Below are positions 23,150 through 32,881 of a stretch of 41,204 nt of DNA, piece after piece. The notes under the pieces are model-generated. The model ran no database searches. It was not told the origin of the DNA and worked only from the letters and a program-made list of their open reading frames with translations. The stretch is from a virus, in IMG/VR virus record IMGVR_UViG_3300030012_001842, positions 1 to 41,204 of that record. One strand, written 5' to 3'. Position numbers and translations under genes: made by a program. Each line of letters begins with the position of its first letter. Position 1 is the stretch's first letter.

Positions 23150-24955
23150 TTAAGCTGTTGTTATTATTTGATCTAAGTCTAAGTTCATTGTTACATCTTC
23201 AGTTCCCCATTTAATTATATTTACATCTGCGGTTAAAGTGCATGTTCCAGGTGTTGACGTTGGCAGCCCTGCCATTCTTATATTTGTTATTTCTATTTGA
23301 GTACCCCCATTAGTAGCAGACACTGAATTAGTCCACATTGAAGCACTAGCGTCAGTACTAGACCAAGTTGGTATACCTTCAGTAGTGCCTACAGCTGCTA
23401 TTCTTTTTCCACCATCTGATGTTATTGAGTAACTTATTTTAAAATAAGAAGAAGTCGTGCCTTCAGGATAAATTTCTCTATCTCTTATTTCGTACGCAAA
23501 CGCGTTAGCTTTTCCAGTTTTAGTAAATACAGTAGTGGGTCCGGTATAACCACCATCTGTTTCAGAAACCGTTAATCTTAAAACAGGATCCATGTGCTGC
23601 TCAATAGTAAAATGAGGCTCTTCACTTGGTATGTTTCTACCGAATACAGTTTCATTTAAAGGAAATAAATTTATAAAATACTTTTGATCTCTAGTAAAAG
23701 TAGCAACAGCATCGTCAGCGGCTGTTACAGACTGAGATAACACAGCTTCTGTTGAGCTATTTAAAGCTGTTACTGTAACAGTATCACCTGTAGATATAGT
23801 GTCCATTTTTAACCTGTCACCAACTCTAACATTAGTTAAAGCATCAAAAGTTGCAGTAGCACCACTTAAACCACCACCCATGTTAATTGCAGTTGTTAAT
23901 ACTGTAGAATTATATGGTGGAAAATATTGTCTATACTCACAGTAAGTATCGCCGCCTTCAAATTTTTTATTAATAGCATCTATTTCACCGTACACAGGAT
24001 TTAAAACTTTAGTTGTTGGAAAGTATGTAGAATCTACTAATCTTTGTTCAATTATAGATTTTTTATCAACGTCATCTGTTACAGTAAAATTAAACTCACT
24101 GCCTGGTGTTCCAAATATTTTTATTAATCTATTTTCTCCCGCGGGGCTTATTTGCGGAGGGCCAAAATCTACTCTTGTTATTTTTTTAACTACTTGAGGT
24201 ATAGTTCCTTTATCTATAATTAATTTAACTTTATTTCCAGAGTTTGTAGATAAGTCAACTTTACTTTTAAAAACTAAATCAAAAGAATAAGCAGTTCTTC
24301 TATTGCTACTATCTCTTGTTATTGTTTTAGTTAATAACGTTAATTGACCTTGCTGAATACCAAAATATTTAAGATATGGTGTAGAGTTAAAGAAAAAACC
24401 TGAGCCTGCTGTTAAAGTTATAGTAGCAATAGATTTAGATTTATTAGGAGTAGCTTCTCCACTAAAATTAATTGTTGCTAAAGCAGATGCTACAGATTGA
24501 TTTACAGTAGTGCCTCCATTTCCAGTAAAATTTGTTGTGATATCAGAATCAACGTCAAACTCTAAATCAAAGTTAGTAAAAACATCTATTCCACCACCAT
24601 CAAACTCTGGATCATAAAACGTAGCCGTTCCGTCTATATCTACAATTATAGTAAAATCATCGTTTGGAACAACAAAGTCTGACGCAAGATTAACCGTAGC
24701 TGTTACTGTATTAGCTGGTGTGTTTGGTATTCCAGTGTCAGTAAAACTAACAGAGGCAACTGAAGACGGCAAGGCATCACCAATAGAAAAGTCTGAAGCT
24801 TGAACTACATAATTGCCATTAGGAATAATTGTTAAAGTACCAGATGATATCATATTACCATCTACTACGCTATCTCCCGACGTTTCTATAAATTGAAAAA
24901 CAAAATTGCCATCAGCGTTGATAGCATTTCCAGCTACTGTATAATTATTTGCCAT
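23150..24955 (-). CDS. Beta-rich virion protein, probably tail-associated, 601 aa
   Basis: The sequence is Thr/Ser/Val/Gly-rich with many predicted strands (AVAGN-like turns, ASDFVVPNDDFTIIVDIDGTA, TVNQSVASALATINFSGEA). It suggests several Ig-like or jelly-roll domains. One segment, about 350-430, contains YCEYRQYFPPYNSTVLTT and a VGDRLKMDTISTGDTVTVTA strand block. No enzymatic motif is visible. It follows the 2057-aa tail protein by 11 bases and precedes a small beta protein, so it is likely part of the tail or a fibre attachment. No family is recognised. Confidence 0.7.
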   Translation of the reverse strand: MANNYTVAGNAINADGNFVFQFIETSGDSVVDGNMISSGTLTIIPNGNYVVQASDFSIGDALPSSVASVSFTDTGIPNTPANTVTATVNLASDFVVPNDDFTIIVDIDGTATFYDPEFDGGGIDVFTNFDLEFDVDSDITTNFTGNGGTTVNQSVASALATINFSGEATPNKSKSIATITLTAGSGFFFNSTPYLKYFGIQQGQLTLLTKTITRDSSNRRTAYSFDLVFKSKVDLSTNSGNKVKLIIDKGTIPQVVKKITRVDFGPPQISPAGENRLIKIFGTPGSEFNFTVTDDVDKKSIIEQRLVDSTYFPTTKVLNPVYGEIDAINKKFEGGDTYCEYRQYFPPYNSTVLTTAINMGGGLSGATATFDALTNVRVGDRLKMDTISTGDTVTVTALNSSTEAVLSQSVTAADDAVATFTRDQKYFINLFPLNETVFGRNIPSEEPHFTIEQHMDPVLRLTVSETDGGYTGPTTVFTKTGKANAFAYEIRDREIYPEGTTSSYFKISYSITSDGGKRIAAVGTTEGIPTWSSTDASASMWTNSVSATNGGTQIEITNIRMAGLPTSTPGTCTLTADVNIIKWGTEDVTMNLDLDQIITTA

Positions 24956-24966
24956 ATTTTTATTTA

Positions 24967-27900
24967 TTAAGGGGTGTCACCTTTATCTTTAATTTCTCCC
25001 GTTACATCACCATAACCACCAAAAGGAGTGTTAGTACCATTAGGAAATCCTATGCCTTGAACAGAAAACTCTGAAGCGTCTACATTACTTAAATTAGTAG
25101 TTATTCCTTTTATATAATTAAACCACTTTCCTTCTTTTTCTATAAACTCTGGCACTTTACCTTCTTGTAAATCTGTTATAAAAGAATCTACATACCAACC
25201 GTTTTTATTAAATAAATTGTAATCCATGCCATCAGCATAATTTTGAATAACTTTTGACTGAGTACCTTCGTAGTTTATTGCCTTAAAAGATTTTATCGAA
25301 CTAGGATTATCATTAAATATCATTTCTAATTCAGAGTTATATTGAGTTCCATAAAAGTTATTTCTAGGAACAATGTCACCATTTAAATCAAAATCTCTAT
25401 AATGTTCATATACTTTATTTTCTTTTGCTGTTAAATATTTACCAGAAACACTTACTGCTGTGTCAGGAATAAATGATTTAAAGCTAACCCAGCCTTTTCC
25501 AGCTTCATTAAAAGAAACTGTTATAGGTTGTTCACCTGTAGAAAATTGATATGATGTAAGAACATTTAATGTTGCATTATATTCTCCGTTTACAATATCA
25601 AAACTACCTATTATAGTATCACATATTTTAAGTTTTTCTCTAAAATAACTTTTCATGCCTACATTAGATATAGGTGTTAACCCGTCCATTGATAATCTTA
25701 AAACAGCACCTCTTTGTTTATCAGTAAAGTACATACGATAATTATCTACTGCTAGCGACTCTGGGTTTTTAGATATTCCGTAATCACCAGCAAACGGTGT
25801 CGCATCACCTAAAACTCTATTTGTAGCAACGAGTTGAGAGTTGCCATCAGCATTAAAGACAGCGTCTTTATTTGAAAGAACCTTTAAAACTTTATCTTCT
25901 GTAAATGAAACTAAATTATTATCTAAAGTTTTTAACGCTTGTATTGAACCATAAGCTGGATTTAAGTTTTTAGTTATCTTTTCAGCCATATTAAATTCAT
26001 TCAAGTTATTTACACTTGATATAGAATTATATAAACCAGAATGAATTAAACCACTACTTATTGTTTCTTCTCCGTATTCTAAAAATCTAGAAGATACTCT
26101 ACATCCATTATCTATTTGTGGCGCGTTAAAATCATCTCTTATTCTATCTGACTCTACACCATTACCAAAAGAGTAACAATTAAACCATGATAATTTTACA
26201 GGATAATTATAAACTTCTTCATCTAGTTGATAATAACCTGTTGTGCTTATAAAATTAACATTGTTAATAAATACTGTAGGCCCAACAGGCACAACTTGTC
26301 TATTTAAAGTTAATAAAGTAAAAGGAGTGTTTTGACCAAAAAACTCGCCAGCACCTACGACAAAAACCCCATCAGGTAATATATTACTACCAGATCCTCC
26401 AGTAACTTGCCACCTAGAATTAAATACAAGGCCACCTTGTGTTACTGTTGAAGCATTAGTAAATGCCTCAAAGTTAGTTGCCTGATTTACAAGCATATAC
26501 TGTCTATTAAGCGGAGCAGGAAAATAAAAAAGCCCAACATTATCAACATTTAAATATCTTTCTGAAGGAGCAGTAGCGCCAGACGATAATATTCGCATGT
26601 GATCTTTAATTTTATTAAAAACAGTTAGGCCATCTCTTCTTTTTAAAGCAACTATATCATTTATTCCTAAACCAATGCCCCTATAAATATTAGTAATATC
26701 AAAATCCGCAATAGCTCTTAAAAGTTGATCACTGCCATCATAGAAGTGTTTAATTTCTATAGTTGAATTATTATATACTCTACCAATATAAGGTCTTCCA
26801 AATAAAATACCTTGTTCTGTACTTGAGTTAATTGTTGAGTTAACTATCCTTTTATCTAATTGAACCCTTGTAGATCTTCTTGGTGAAACTGAGGGCAAAC
26901 AAAATAAGCTATTATTTTCTAAAGAATCTAACCTCATAGGTATAGCGGCGCTAGCTTCGTAATAAATATCTAAACCTTCTTCACTTTTTGGTTCAGTCTC
27001 CCAACAAGCTCTATCTGTAGTAATAGTAATATCTTCGCTGTCTTCATCTTCTATTCTATTAAGCGTTTCTATGACAAACGATCCTAAACCATTATGTGGC
27101 ACGTCACCACGTGGATCCCATTGATTAATATCTACTCCTGTACCTGGTATACCAGCACCTGACTGCGGGTCTACTCTTTGAAACTTAACAACTATTGATT
27201 CTCTATGCGTATATTCATGTCCATCTTCTTCGGGTTCACCTGTTATGTTACGAGATTGAATTGTTATTTCAGCGCTATTAATATTGTATTGAGTGTTAAT
27301 TCCTCCTCCAGAATCAGGACTCCAAGAATCTTGATATGTAAAAACAACAGGTATTACTCTATATAAATTTTGACCAGGATCGCCTCTAAATCTAAAATAT
27401 TGACCTTCTGTTTGCATTCTTGATTTAAAAACAGATTGCGCACCAGCTGCAAATGAAGCTCTAGTTGTACCGGCATTATTAATAACAGATAAAATAAGAT
27501 AATTATATTGACCTGGTGAGGCATCAGCCCCGTGTATTAATCCACTATTAGAATTAAATCTTGCTTGAGGTGGAAAAAATACAGTTTGTTCACTTGAGTA
27601 ATATTGCGGTTCACCACCACCAGGTTGAAACTGTACTCCATATACAGCTTCTGATAAAAGACAAATTAATCTATCATCATAGTCATCTCCGCCATCAGGA
27701 CCATTACCAAAAAAATAACGCCAATCAAAAGTATTACCACCAGTAGGCCCAACCCCACCGCCGCCTGCAATTTGGTCGCCACTCCAACTATCGCCATCGT
27801 GTATCTCTCTAGCAGCTTGTAAGCCATCTAAAAATATATCAGCTTCTCTTAAAGAGTTATTATCCCACCAATTAAGAAATTCTTTCATTTCAGTATTAGT

Positions 27901-30900
27901 TCCAAACGGAAATCCATAACCGCCTGCTACACCATCTACATTTCCTATATTACCTAGAGTGCTAGGATCACCAATACCAAAAGTATCACCTACATTTGGG
28001 TCAGTAGCATAACTATTCCAAGATGACGCTGAAAAATTACCAACATTTGAAGCATTATCATTAGCTGGGTTATTTTTTCTATTTGTTATATAACAAACTC
28101 TAACAGCTCCACTTAACGCATATTCGTTATAAACACCTGTTAAAACTCTAGTTTCTACAATAGGATCTTTTTCTATTTTAACAAAAAATCTTCCATCAAA
28201 TTGAGCTTTATTTTCAACAACGTAATCAGCTAACTCAACTTCGTACTTAATAAAATACTGGCTGTCTGGATCATCTACATTAGCAACATTATTAAAAAGA
28301 TCTAGACCGACATCACCACCAAGACTTTCTGTAAAATATAAATAGGCATCAACTTCTTCTCTTTTAAATTTAGACTTAAGAACAATACCCATTTTCGTAC
28401 CTGAAAAAGTTCCATCATCACTTACCTGTCCTCCACGCAAAATTCTTGATATAGTTTTCCATGGAGACTTGTATTCTGCAACTGGAATAGTGTTGTTGTT
28501 TATATTAGCAGGCGCAACTCCAAAATACTTAGCTGTAACTCTAGCTTTTGGTATTCCTTTAAAATCCTGCATAGAAACGCTAACGTCAAAAAAGTGAGCT
28601 TGACCTGTTTCTAAAACATTATCATTATATAATTTTAAAGGATTTGCATTTGAAACATCACCTTCATCACCTGAGTAAACACCATTGTAAGTAAGGCTCA
28701 TTTTATCCATTAACCTATAGTCAAGCTTAATATAATCAGGCGCTTCACTAGCTATTGCAAGTATTTTATATCTAGCCTCTTCTTCTACAGGTAATTGACT
28801 ACCATTTTCATTTTTTAATATTAAATATGTTTCTTCATCAACTTTGTTTCTATCAGCTGAATTAAAAGAAAGCCACACGTTACCATCTTTAGCTTCATAC
28901 CACCTATCCATTACTAAATTATAGTACTCGCTAGAAGTTTCTTTAACATAGTATTTAGCGTAACTCATCCATTCATGAGGTTCTTGTCCTATTTGGTCCC
29001 AGTTTTGTTCAACTTTAAATTTATTACTTTTGTGAGCAAATTTTTTACCAACACTAATATCGCCCGTAGTTACAGCATTGTCGTTATCTTGTCCAGTAGG
29101 AACACCACTAGAAATAACAGGCGTTTCCCTACCATGCTCATCACCATAAACTACTCCAAACTTATAACTTCTAGACGCTTTTACTGATTTTAAAGGTACA
29201 GGAAACTGTACATCATCTGATATTAATGTTTGTTTTAAACCAACTGGCGCATCAATATTATAACCCTGTGTGTAGTTTCCATAAACTAATCTATTAGCAG
29301 TAACTTCTTGCGCGACTGCATATCTAGGAACATTATCCCATCCTCTTAATATTTGATTTTCTTCAATAACTCTTTCTATTATCTCAGATGTTATTTCTAT
29401 AAACCCAGTGTTATTAGTGCTGTTATCTGTATAAAGTTCCCACTCAGTGTCTATTTCTCTTGTAATACTTTTAACTACATACACATTAGCATTATCTGTA
29501 GTTTTCCAAAGTATTTCTACGGTTTCAACATCATTTGGTCTAATTAAATCATCGGGTATAAATCCTGTAATTCTTAATACTCTTAAGTTATTAATCATTC
29601 CTTTATTAAAACCTTGACTAGGGGAATAAGTAAACGTTCCAGGTAAAAAAGCTAGTTCAGACCATGGAGAAAAAGCTGAGTATTCATTATCGTCGTATTT
29701 ATATCTATAAGCAAACCTACCAAATTTTGTTTCAAATAAAGGAGCGCTTTGTTCTAACGTTACAGTCCAAGAAGTATTTATATTAAGTAAATCATCATCA
29801 ACAAAAAGAATTTCTACTTCTACGCTGTTATTATTAATAGCTACTAATTTAACTCTTAAAACGGCTGGATTTCCTACAAATGTATTATCTGTAAAAATTA
29901 ATATATCGTTTAATTGAAGGTCTATTTGTCCTTCACCAGTACCTATTTCAGGAAATCCGTTTACTGTTTCAACTATAGTCTCTTCTGTTGATGCATCTTC
30001 AATTTGTACAGAATATTCACCTATAGGTATAGACCTAACAGTGCCTACAACTGGAGTAATTGGTACAGAATTTGGATCGATAAAATTATAATATTCAATT
30101 CCAAAACTAACCAAAGTTTCTCTGCCACTAACAGCCATTTCAAGAAAAGGAGGTGTTGTTGGTTTTTTCTTTATAACTGTTATGTTTTCTTTTTTAATAT
30201 CAGAGGTTGTTACATTTTCTAAATCTGTTACTTCAACTATATCTCTTGTTAGCGGATTTGTAACAAAAAGTTTTGTGTGTGTTCTACCGTTATTTGGTAC
30301 ACCATTAATATTAGTACCAGCTTTAGCTCTTGTTATATTTATTTTTTTAGGTTCATTTTCACCATCAGTAAACATTAATAAATTATCTAAAACATTTACT
30401 CCAGTTATTAGTTTATTATAATTAAACTCTAAAACTCTTTCTTTATGTATAAACTTCATTACACGGCAGCTGCCAGTTAAAGCTGTAGATTGTTGATTTG
30501 CTAAAGTTATTACATTACCGTTTATATTTATTATTTCAGATCCAGCTACACCGTTTTGATCAAAAATAAGATGAGTACCATTAAGTTCTTGAGCATATAC
30601 AATCATGCCTATTCTATAATTAGCACCATTGTCAACAGTAAATTGAGTATAATTAGCGCTAGCAGTTGGAGATCCAGCGTCTTCCCATTTTCCAGTTACA
30701 GCAAAAAAATCTACAAAAATTGGTACAGAAACGTCAGGAACTGTTTTTATTTCCATTATACTATCAACCCAAAAAACTTCACTAGAATCTTGTAACTCTA
30801 TTATAGTTTCAGGTGCTAAATTTTTTAATGAATTAATTGAACCATTTCTAAGTGGAGCAGCTGCAAAAAAATATGCCACGTCGTTTTTTTCATCTGCAAC

Positions 30901-31140
30901 ACTTGCTACCATTTTAGTTTTATTACCATCATAACCCGCTGTCATAAACGCAACTCTTTCCAAAGCTACATTACCTTCTATGTTTTGAATTACGCCAGCG
31001 TTACCTTCACCACTTGAATCAGAATCAGTAGTTCTAACTTGAACGTTTAAAGCTTCTCTATATTGGCCGTTAGGAACTAATCTCTCATCAAGATCTTTGT
31101 TCATTTTACCGGCTGTAAATGTGTGTTTAATTTCCGGCAT
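24967..31140 (-). CDS. Very large tail/virion structural protein, 2057 aa
   Basis: The N-terminus, HTFTAGKMNKDLDERLVPNG then YREALNVQV, is a block I associate with a large virion protein of marine podovirus-like phages ('GKMNKDLDERLVPNGEYR'); it also resembles the openings of tail-hub and DNA-stabilisation proteins that reuse one strand-turn unit. The rest is beta-rich with repeated Asn/Asp/Gly turns, includes a Gly-rich region near residues 1080-1200, and ends with a short acidic tail. It lies directly after two connector-like genes (TAATTATG junction), as expected for a nozzle, hub or stopper of the tail. No signal peptide, transmembrane helix or catalytic motif was recognised. Confidence 0.75.
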   Translation of the reverse strand: MPEIKHTFTAGKMNKDLDERLVPNGQYREALNVQVRTTDSDSSGEGNAGVIQNIEGNVALERVAFMTAGYDGNKTKMVASVADEKNDVAYFFAAAPLRNGSINSLKNLAPETIIELQDSSEVFWVDSIMEIKTVPDVSVPIFVDFFAVTGKWEDAGSPTASANYTQFTVDNGANYRIGMIVYAQELNGTHLIFDQNGVAGSEIININGNVITLANQQSTALTGSCRVMKFIHKERVLEFNYNKLITGVNVLDNLLMFTDGENEPKKINITRAKAGTNINGVPNNGRTHTKLFVTNPLTRDIVEVTDLENVTTSDIKKENITVIKKKPTTPPFLEMAVSGRETLVSFGIEYYNFIDPNSVPITPVVGTVRSIPIGEYSVQIEDASTEETIVETVNGFPEIGTGEGQIDLQLNDILIFTDNTFVGNPAVLRVKLVAINNNSVEVEILFVDDDLLNINTSWTVTLEQSAPLFETKFGRFAYRYKYDDNEYSAFSPWSELAFLPGTFTYSPSQGFNKGMINNLRVLRITGFIPDDLIRPNDVETVEILWKTTDNANVYVVKSITREIDTEWELYTDNSTNNTGFIEITSEIIERVIEENQILRGWDNVPRYAVAQEVTANRLVYGNYTQGYNIDAPVGLKQTLISDDVQFPVPLKSVKASRSYKFGVVYGDEHGRETPVISSGVPTGQDNDNAVTTGDISVGKKFAHKSNKFKVEQNWDQIGQEPHEWMSYAKYYVKETSSEYYNLVMDRWYEAKDGNVWLSFNSADRNKVDEETYLILKNENGSQLPVEEEARYKILAIASEAPDYIKLDYRLMDKMSLTYNGVYSGDEGDVSNANPLKLYNDNVLETGQAHFFDVSVSMQDFKGIPKARVTAKYFGVAPANINNNTIPVAEYKSPWKTISRILRGGQVSDDGTFSGTKMGIVLKSKFKREEVDAYLYFTESLGGDVGLDLFNNVANVDDPDSQYFIKYEVELADYVVENKAQFDGRFFVKIEKDPIVETRVLTGVYNEYALSGAVRVCYITNRKNNPANDNASNVGNFSASSWNSYATDPNVGDTFGIGDPSTLGNIGNVDGVAGGYGFPFGTNTEMKEFLNWWDNNSLREADIFLDGLQAAREIHDGDSWSGDQIAGGGGVGPTGGNTFDWRYFFGNGPDGGDDYDDRLICLLSEAVYGVQFQPGGGEPQYYSSEQTVFFPPQARFNSNSGLIHGADASPGQYNYLILSVINNAGTTRASFAAGAQSVFKSRMQTEGQYFRFRGDPGQNLYRVIPVVFTYQDSWSPDSGGGINTQYNINSAEITIQSRNITGEPEEDGHEYTHRESIVVKFQRVDPQSGAGIPGTGVDINQWDPRGDVPHNGLGSFVIETLNRIEDEDSEDITITTDRACWETEPKSEEGLDIYYEASAAIPMRLDSLENNSLFCLPSVSPRRSTRVQLDKRIVNSTINSSTEQGILFGRPYIGRVYNNSTIEIKHFYDGSDQLLRAIADFDITNIYRGIGLGINDIVALKRRDGLTVFNKIKDHMRILSSGATAPSERYLNVDNVGLFYFPAPLNRQYMLVNQATNFEAFTNASTVTQGGLVFNSRWQVTGGSGSNILPDGVFVVGAGEFFGQNTPFTLLTLNRQVVPVGPTVFINNVNFISTTGYYQLDEEVYNYPVKLSWFNCYSFGNGVESDRIRDDFNAPQIDNGCRVSSRFLEYGEETISSGLIHSGLYNSISSVNNLNEFNMAEKITKNLNPAYGSIQALKTLDNNLVSFTEDKVLKVLSNKDAVFNADGNSQLVATNRVLGDATPFAGDYGISKNPESLAVDNYRMYFTDKQRGAVLRLSMDGLTPISNVGMKSYFREKLKICDTIIGSFDIVNGEYNATLNVLTSYQFSTGEQPITVSFNEAGKGWVSFKSFIPDTAVSVSGKYLTAKENKVYEHYRDFDLNGDIVPRNNFYGTQYNSELEMIFNDNPSSIKSFKAINYEGTQSKVIQNYADGMDYNLFNKNGWYVDSFITDLQEGKVPEFIEKEGKWFNYIKGITTNLSNVDASEFSVQGIGFPNGTNTPFGGYGDVTGEIKDKGDTP

Positions 31141-31142
31141 AA

Positions 31143-32066
31143 TTATTTAATTTGTTTACCCATACCTTTTAGTACTTGTGTAAATTCTTCTATTTTAATA
31201 TTTGACAATCTAATTTTTGCTTTTCTAGTTTCAGCAAATCTTTCTTTTTTAAATCTTTGAACTATATACTCTGGTATATTAGATCTTGTAGATAATATAC
31301 CATACACTATATGTTTATAACAAGCTTCTTCACAAAATTTATGCACAACCATTTCAGCGTCAGTACCTAATCCATCACTAACATAATGTAAAGTTATTGT
31401 TTTACCAGCTAAGTCAGAACCAAACTTTATTAAGCCTCTTAATTGATCAATAAAAAAACTACCATTTATTTGAGAGTGCTCAGGCTCTAGTCCATATCTT
31501 CTACCTTCTGTTGATATTTCTATATCTGAAGAATAATTAATATCGTATAATTGATAATTTGCTGGAGTTTGACTTTGAAAACTAGTTGATGTATTACTTG
31601 GTACTTGTTCTATTAATGTGTCTGTACCTGTAGTAGGATCGTTATCAGAATCATCATTATCTGTATCTGTAAATTGATAAACACCGTCTACTTGAGTTAT
31701 AGCAAATGGATCAGATGTTTTTCTAGCTGGATATAAAGGTCTTTCTAAACCATCACTACCAACTCTAACTATTTTAATATAGTTAACATAATCTTGAGGT
31801 AGTATCATTGAAAGCGTATTAGGAACTTCTATTTCTTGAGATTTAAAAGATCTTAATACATCGTATGATAATTCTTGTATGGCGCGCATAGCATGAAACT
31901 GAACTTCAGTTCTATTAACTTTAGATATTATTTTACTTTCACCTACGTATGTTATCATAAATGCTTTTATTATATTATCTAAAGTAACAAACTGATAATC
32001 TCCGTAATTAGCAGAGTTACCAGATCCATAATAAGTTGCTTGGTTTGTTCCGTCTAGTAATCCCAT
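31143..32066 (-). CDS. Putative head-tail connector or head-completion protein
   Basis: 307 residues. The N-terminal half is helical (LDNIIKAFMITYVGESKIIS, EVQFHAMRAIQELSYDVLRS) and includes LPQDYVNYIKIVRVGSDGLE with a following beta region. A Thr/Asp-rich insert (TDTDNDDSDNDPTTGTDT) interrupts the middle. The C-terminal helices (VHKFCEEACYKHIVYGILST, YIVQRFKKERFAETRKAKIR) resemble the packed helices of adaptor proteins. The order portal, capsid, connectors, tail protein supports the assignment; sequence identity to a named family is not claimed. Confidence 0.65.
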   Translation of the reverse strand: MGLLDGTNQATYYGSGNSANYGDYQFVTLDNIIKAFMITYVGESKIISKVNRTEVQFHAMRAIQELSYDVLRSFKSQEIEVPNTLSMILPQDYVNYIKIVRVGSDGLERPLYPARKTSDPFAITQVDGVYQFTDTDNDDSDNDPTTGTDTLIEQVPSNTSTSFQSQTPANYQLYDINYSSDIEISTEGRRYGLEPEHSQINGSFFIDQLRGLIKFGSDLAGKTITLHYVSDGLGTDAEMVVHKFCEEACYKHIVYGILSTRSNIPEYIVQRFKKERFAETRKAKIRLSNIKIEEFTQVLKGMGKQIK

Positions 32067-32068
32067 AA

Positions 32069-32773
32069 TTAACTATTTTGTTGTTGTTTTGTTAACTGAA
32101 TATCAGCCATACCTGCTTGATAAACATCAGGCTGTTTTATTGTAACACCTGCTAGCATTAAAATTCTATTTACTAAATTTTCTTCTTCTGACGCGTGCAA
32201 TTCAAAATCTTGGGCATCACTAGCTGATCCATTATAAAGAGCTTTACCACTAACGACAACATACGTCCAGTTTGGAGTAGCTGGGCGTTTATAAAAACTA
32301 ACTTCAAAAGTAGTAGTAGTAGTTGGAGCTGGATGTATAGTTACAATATTATTATCTTCTCTTACAAAAACAGATCTAGTTGTGCTAGCCTTTAACAGAG
32401 GGTGTGATTGCGTATATGCTATTTCGTGCTTGTTTACTTGAGTTACTTCATTTCCGTTTAAAGTTATATTTATTAACTTATGCATGTTTATAGGTAAAGT
32501 TAAATTAGGTGTTTGAGAAGTTGATAATGTTACTTCTTCATCTACATAAAAAGGATGTAACTTTTCTTCTATCATTTCTAATTCATCAGAATAATCCATT
32601 TGATTTTTAGGTTTTCTATCAGACATTTTTATTCCATGAAAATAATTATTATATATTTCCATTTGAGCTTTGTCTGCAAATAAATTAAACTCTTGAGGTG
32701 TTATATAACCTCTTTGTTCTTTATTAGCTATAGCTAAAACTTTTTGATATACCCTGTTTATATTTGTTGCCAT
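32069..32773 (-). CDS. Putative head-tail adaptor protein, 234 aa
   Basis: The N-terminal helical part NINRVYQKVLAIANKEQRGY then ITPQEFNLFADKAQMEIYNN resembles the start of podovirus adaptor or tail tubular A-like proteins. The middle is beta-rich (LPINMHKLINITLNGNEVTQ, VFVREDNNIVTIHPAPT, FEVSFYKRPATPNWTYVV), and the C-terminus is a helix (EENLVNRILMLAGVTIKQPD) with a Gln-rich end. It begins a new stretch after a terminator and a candidate promoter, and is followed two bases later by a second connector gene. Confidence 0.65.
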   Translation of the reverse strand: MATNINRVYQKVLAIANKEQRGYITPQEFNLFADKAQMEIYNNYFHGIKMSDRKPKNQMDYSDELEMIEEKLHPFYVDEEVTLSTSQTPNLTLPINMHKLINITLNGNEVTQVNKHEIAYTQSHPLLKASTTRSVFVREDNNIVTIHPAPTTTTTFEVSFYKRPATPNWTYVVVSGKALYNGSASDAQDFELHASEEENLVNRILMLAGVTIKQPDVYQAGMADIQLTKQQQNS

Positions 32774-32785
32774 TACTGTTTATTT

Positions 32786-32804
32786 TACTATTATATAGTT
32801 ACAT
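32786..32804 (-). promoter_or_regulatory. Candidate phage promoter motif before the connector genes
   Basis: The minus strand reads ATGTAACTATATAATAGTA. It lies after the terminator at 32835-32861 and ends about 13 bases from the ATG at 32773. TATAAT within it is a plausible -10 hexamer 16 bases from the start codon, so a transcript would have a very short leader. The first 13 bases are shared with the site at 22686-22701. Confidence 0.5.
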
Positions 32805-32834
32805 AATAAAGCGGAAGGTTAGCCCCTAAATAAA

Positions 32835-32861
32835 AATAGCCACCCGTAATGAGTGGCTATT
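32835..32861 (-). terminator. Intrinsic terminator after the capsid-proximal gene
   Basis: A 9-bp perfect stem, AATAGCCAC / GTGGCTATT, closes a 9-base loop. In the leftward direction it is followed by TTTTATTTA. It lies 20 bases past the stop of the gene at 32882-33712 and upstream of the promoter-like motif for the connector genes. Confidence 0.85.
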
Positions 32862-32881
32862 AATATTAAGTAAAAAGATTA

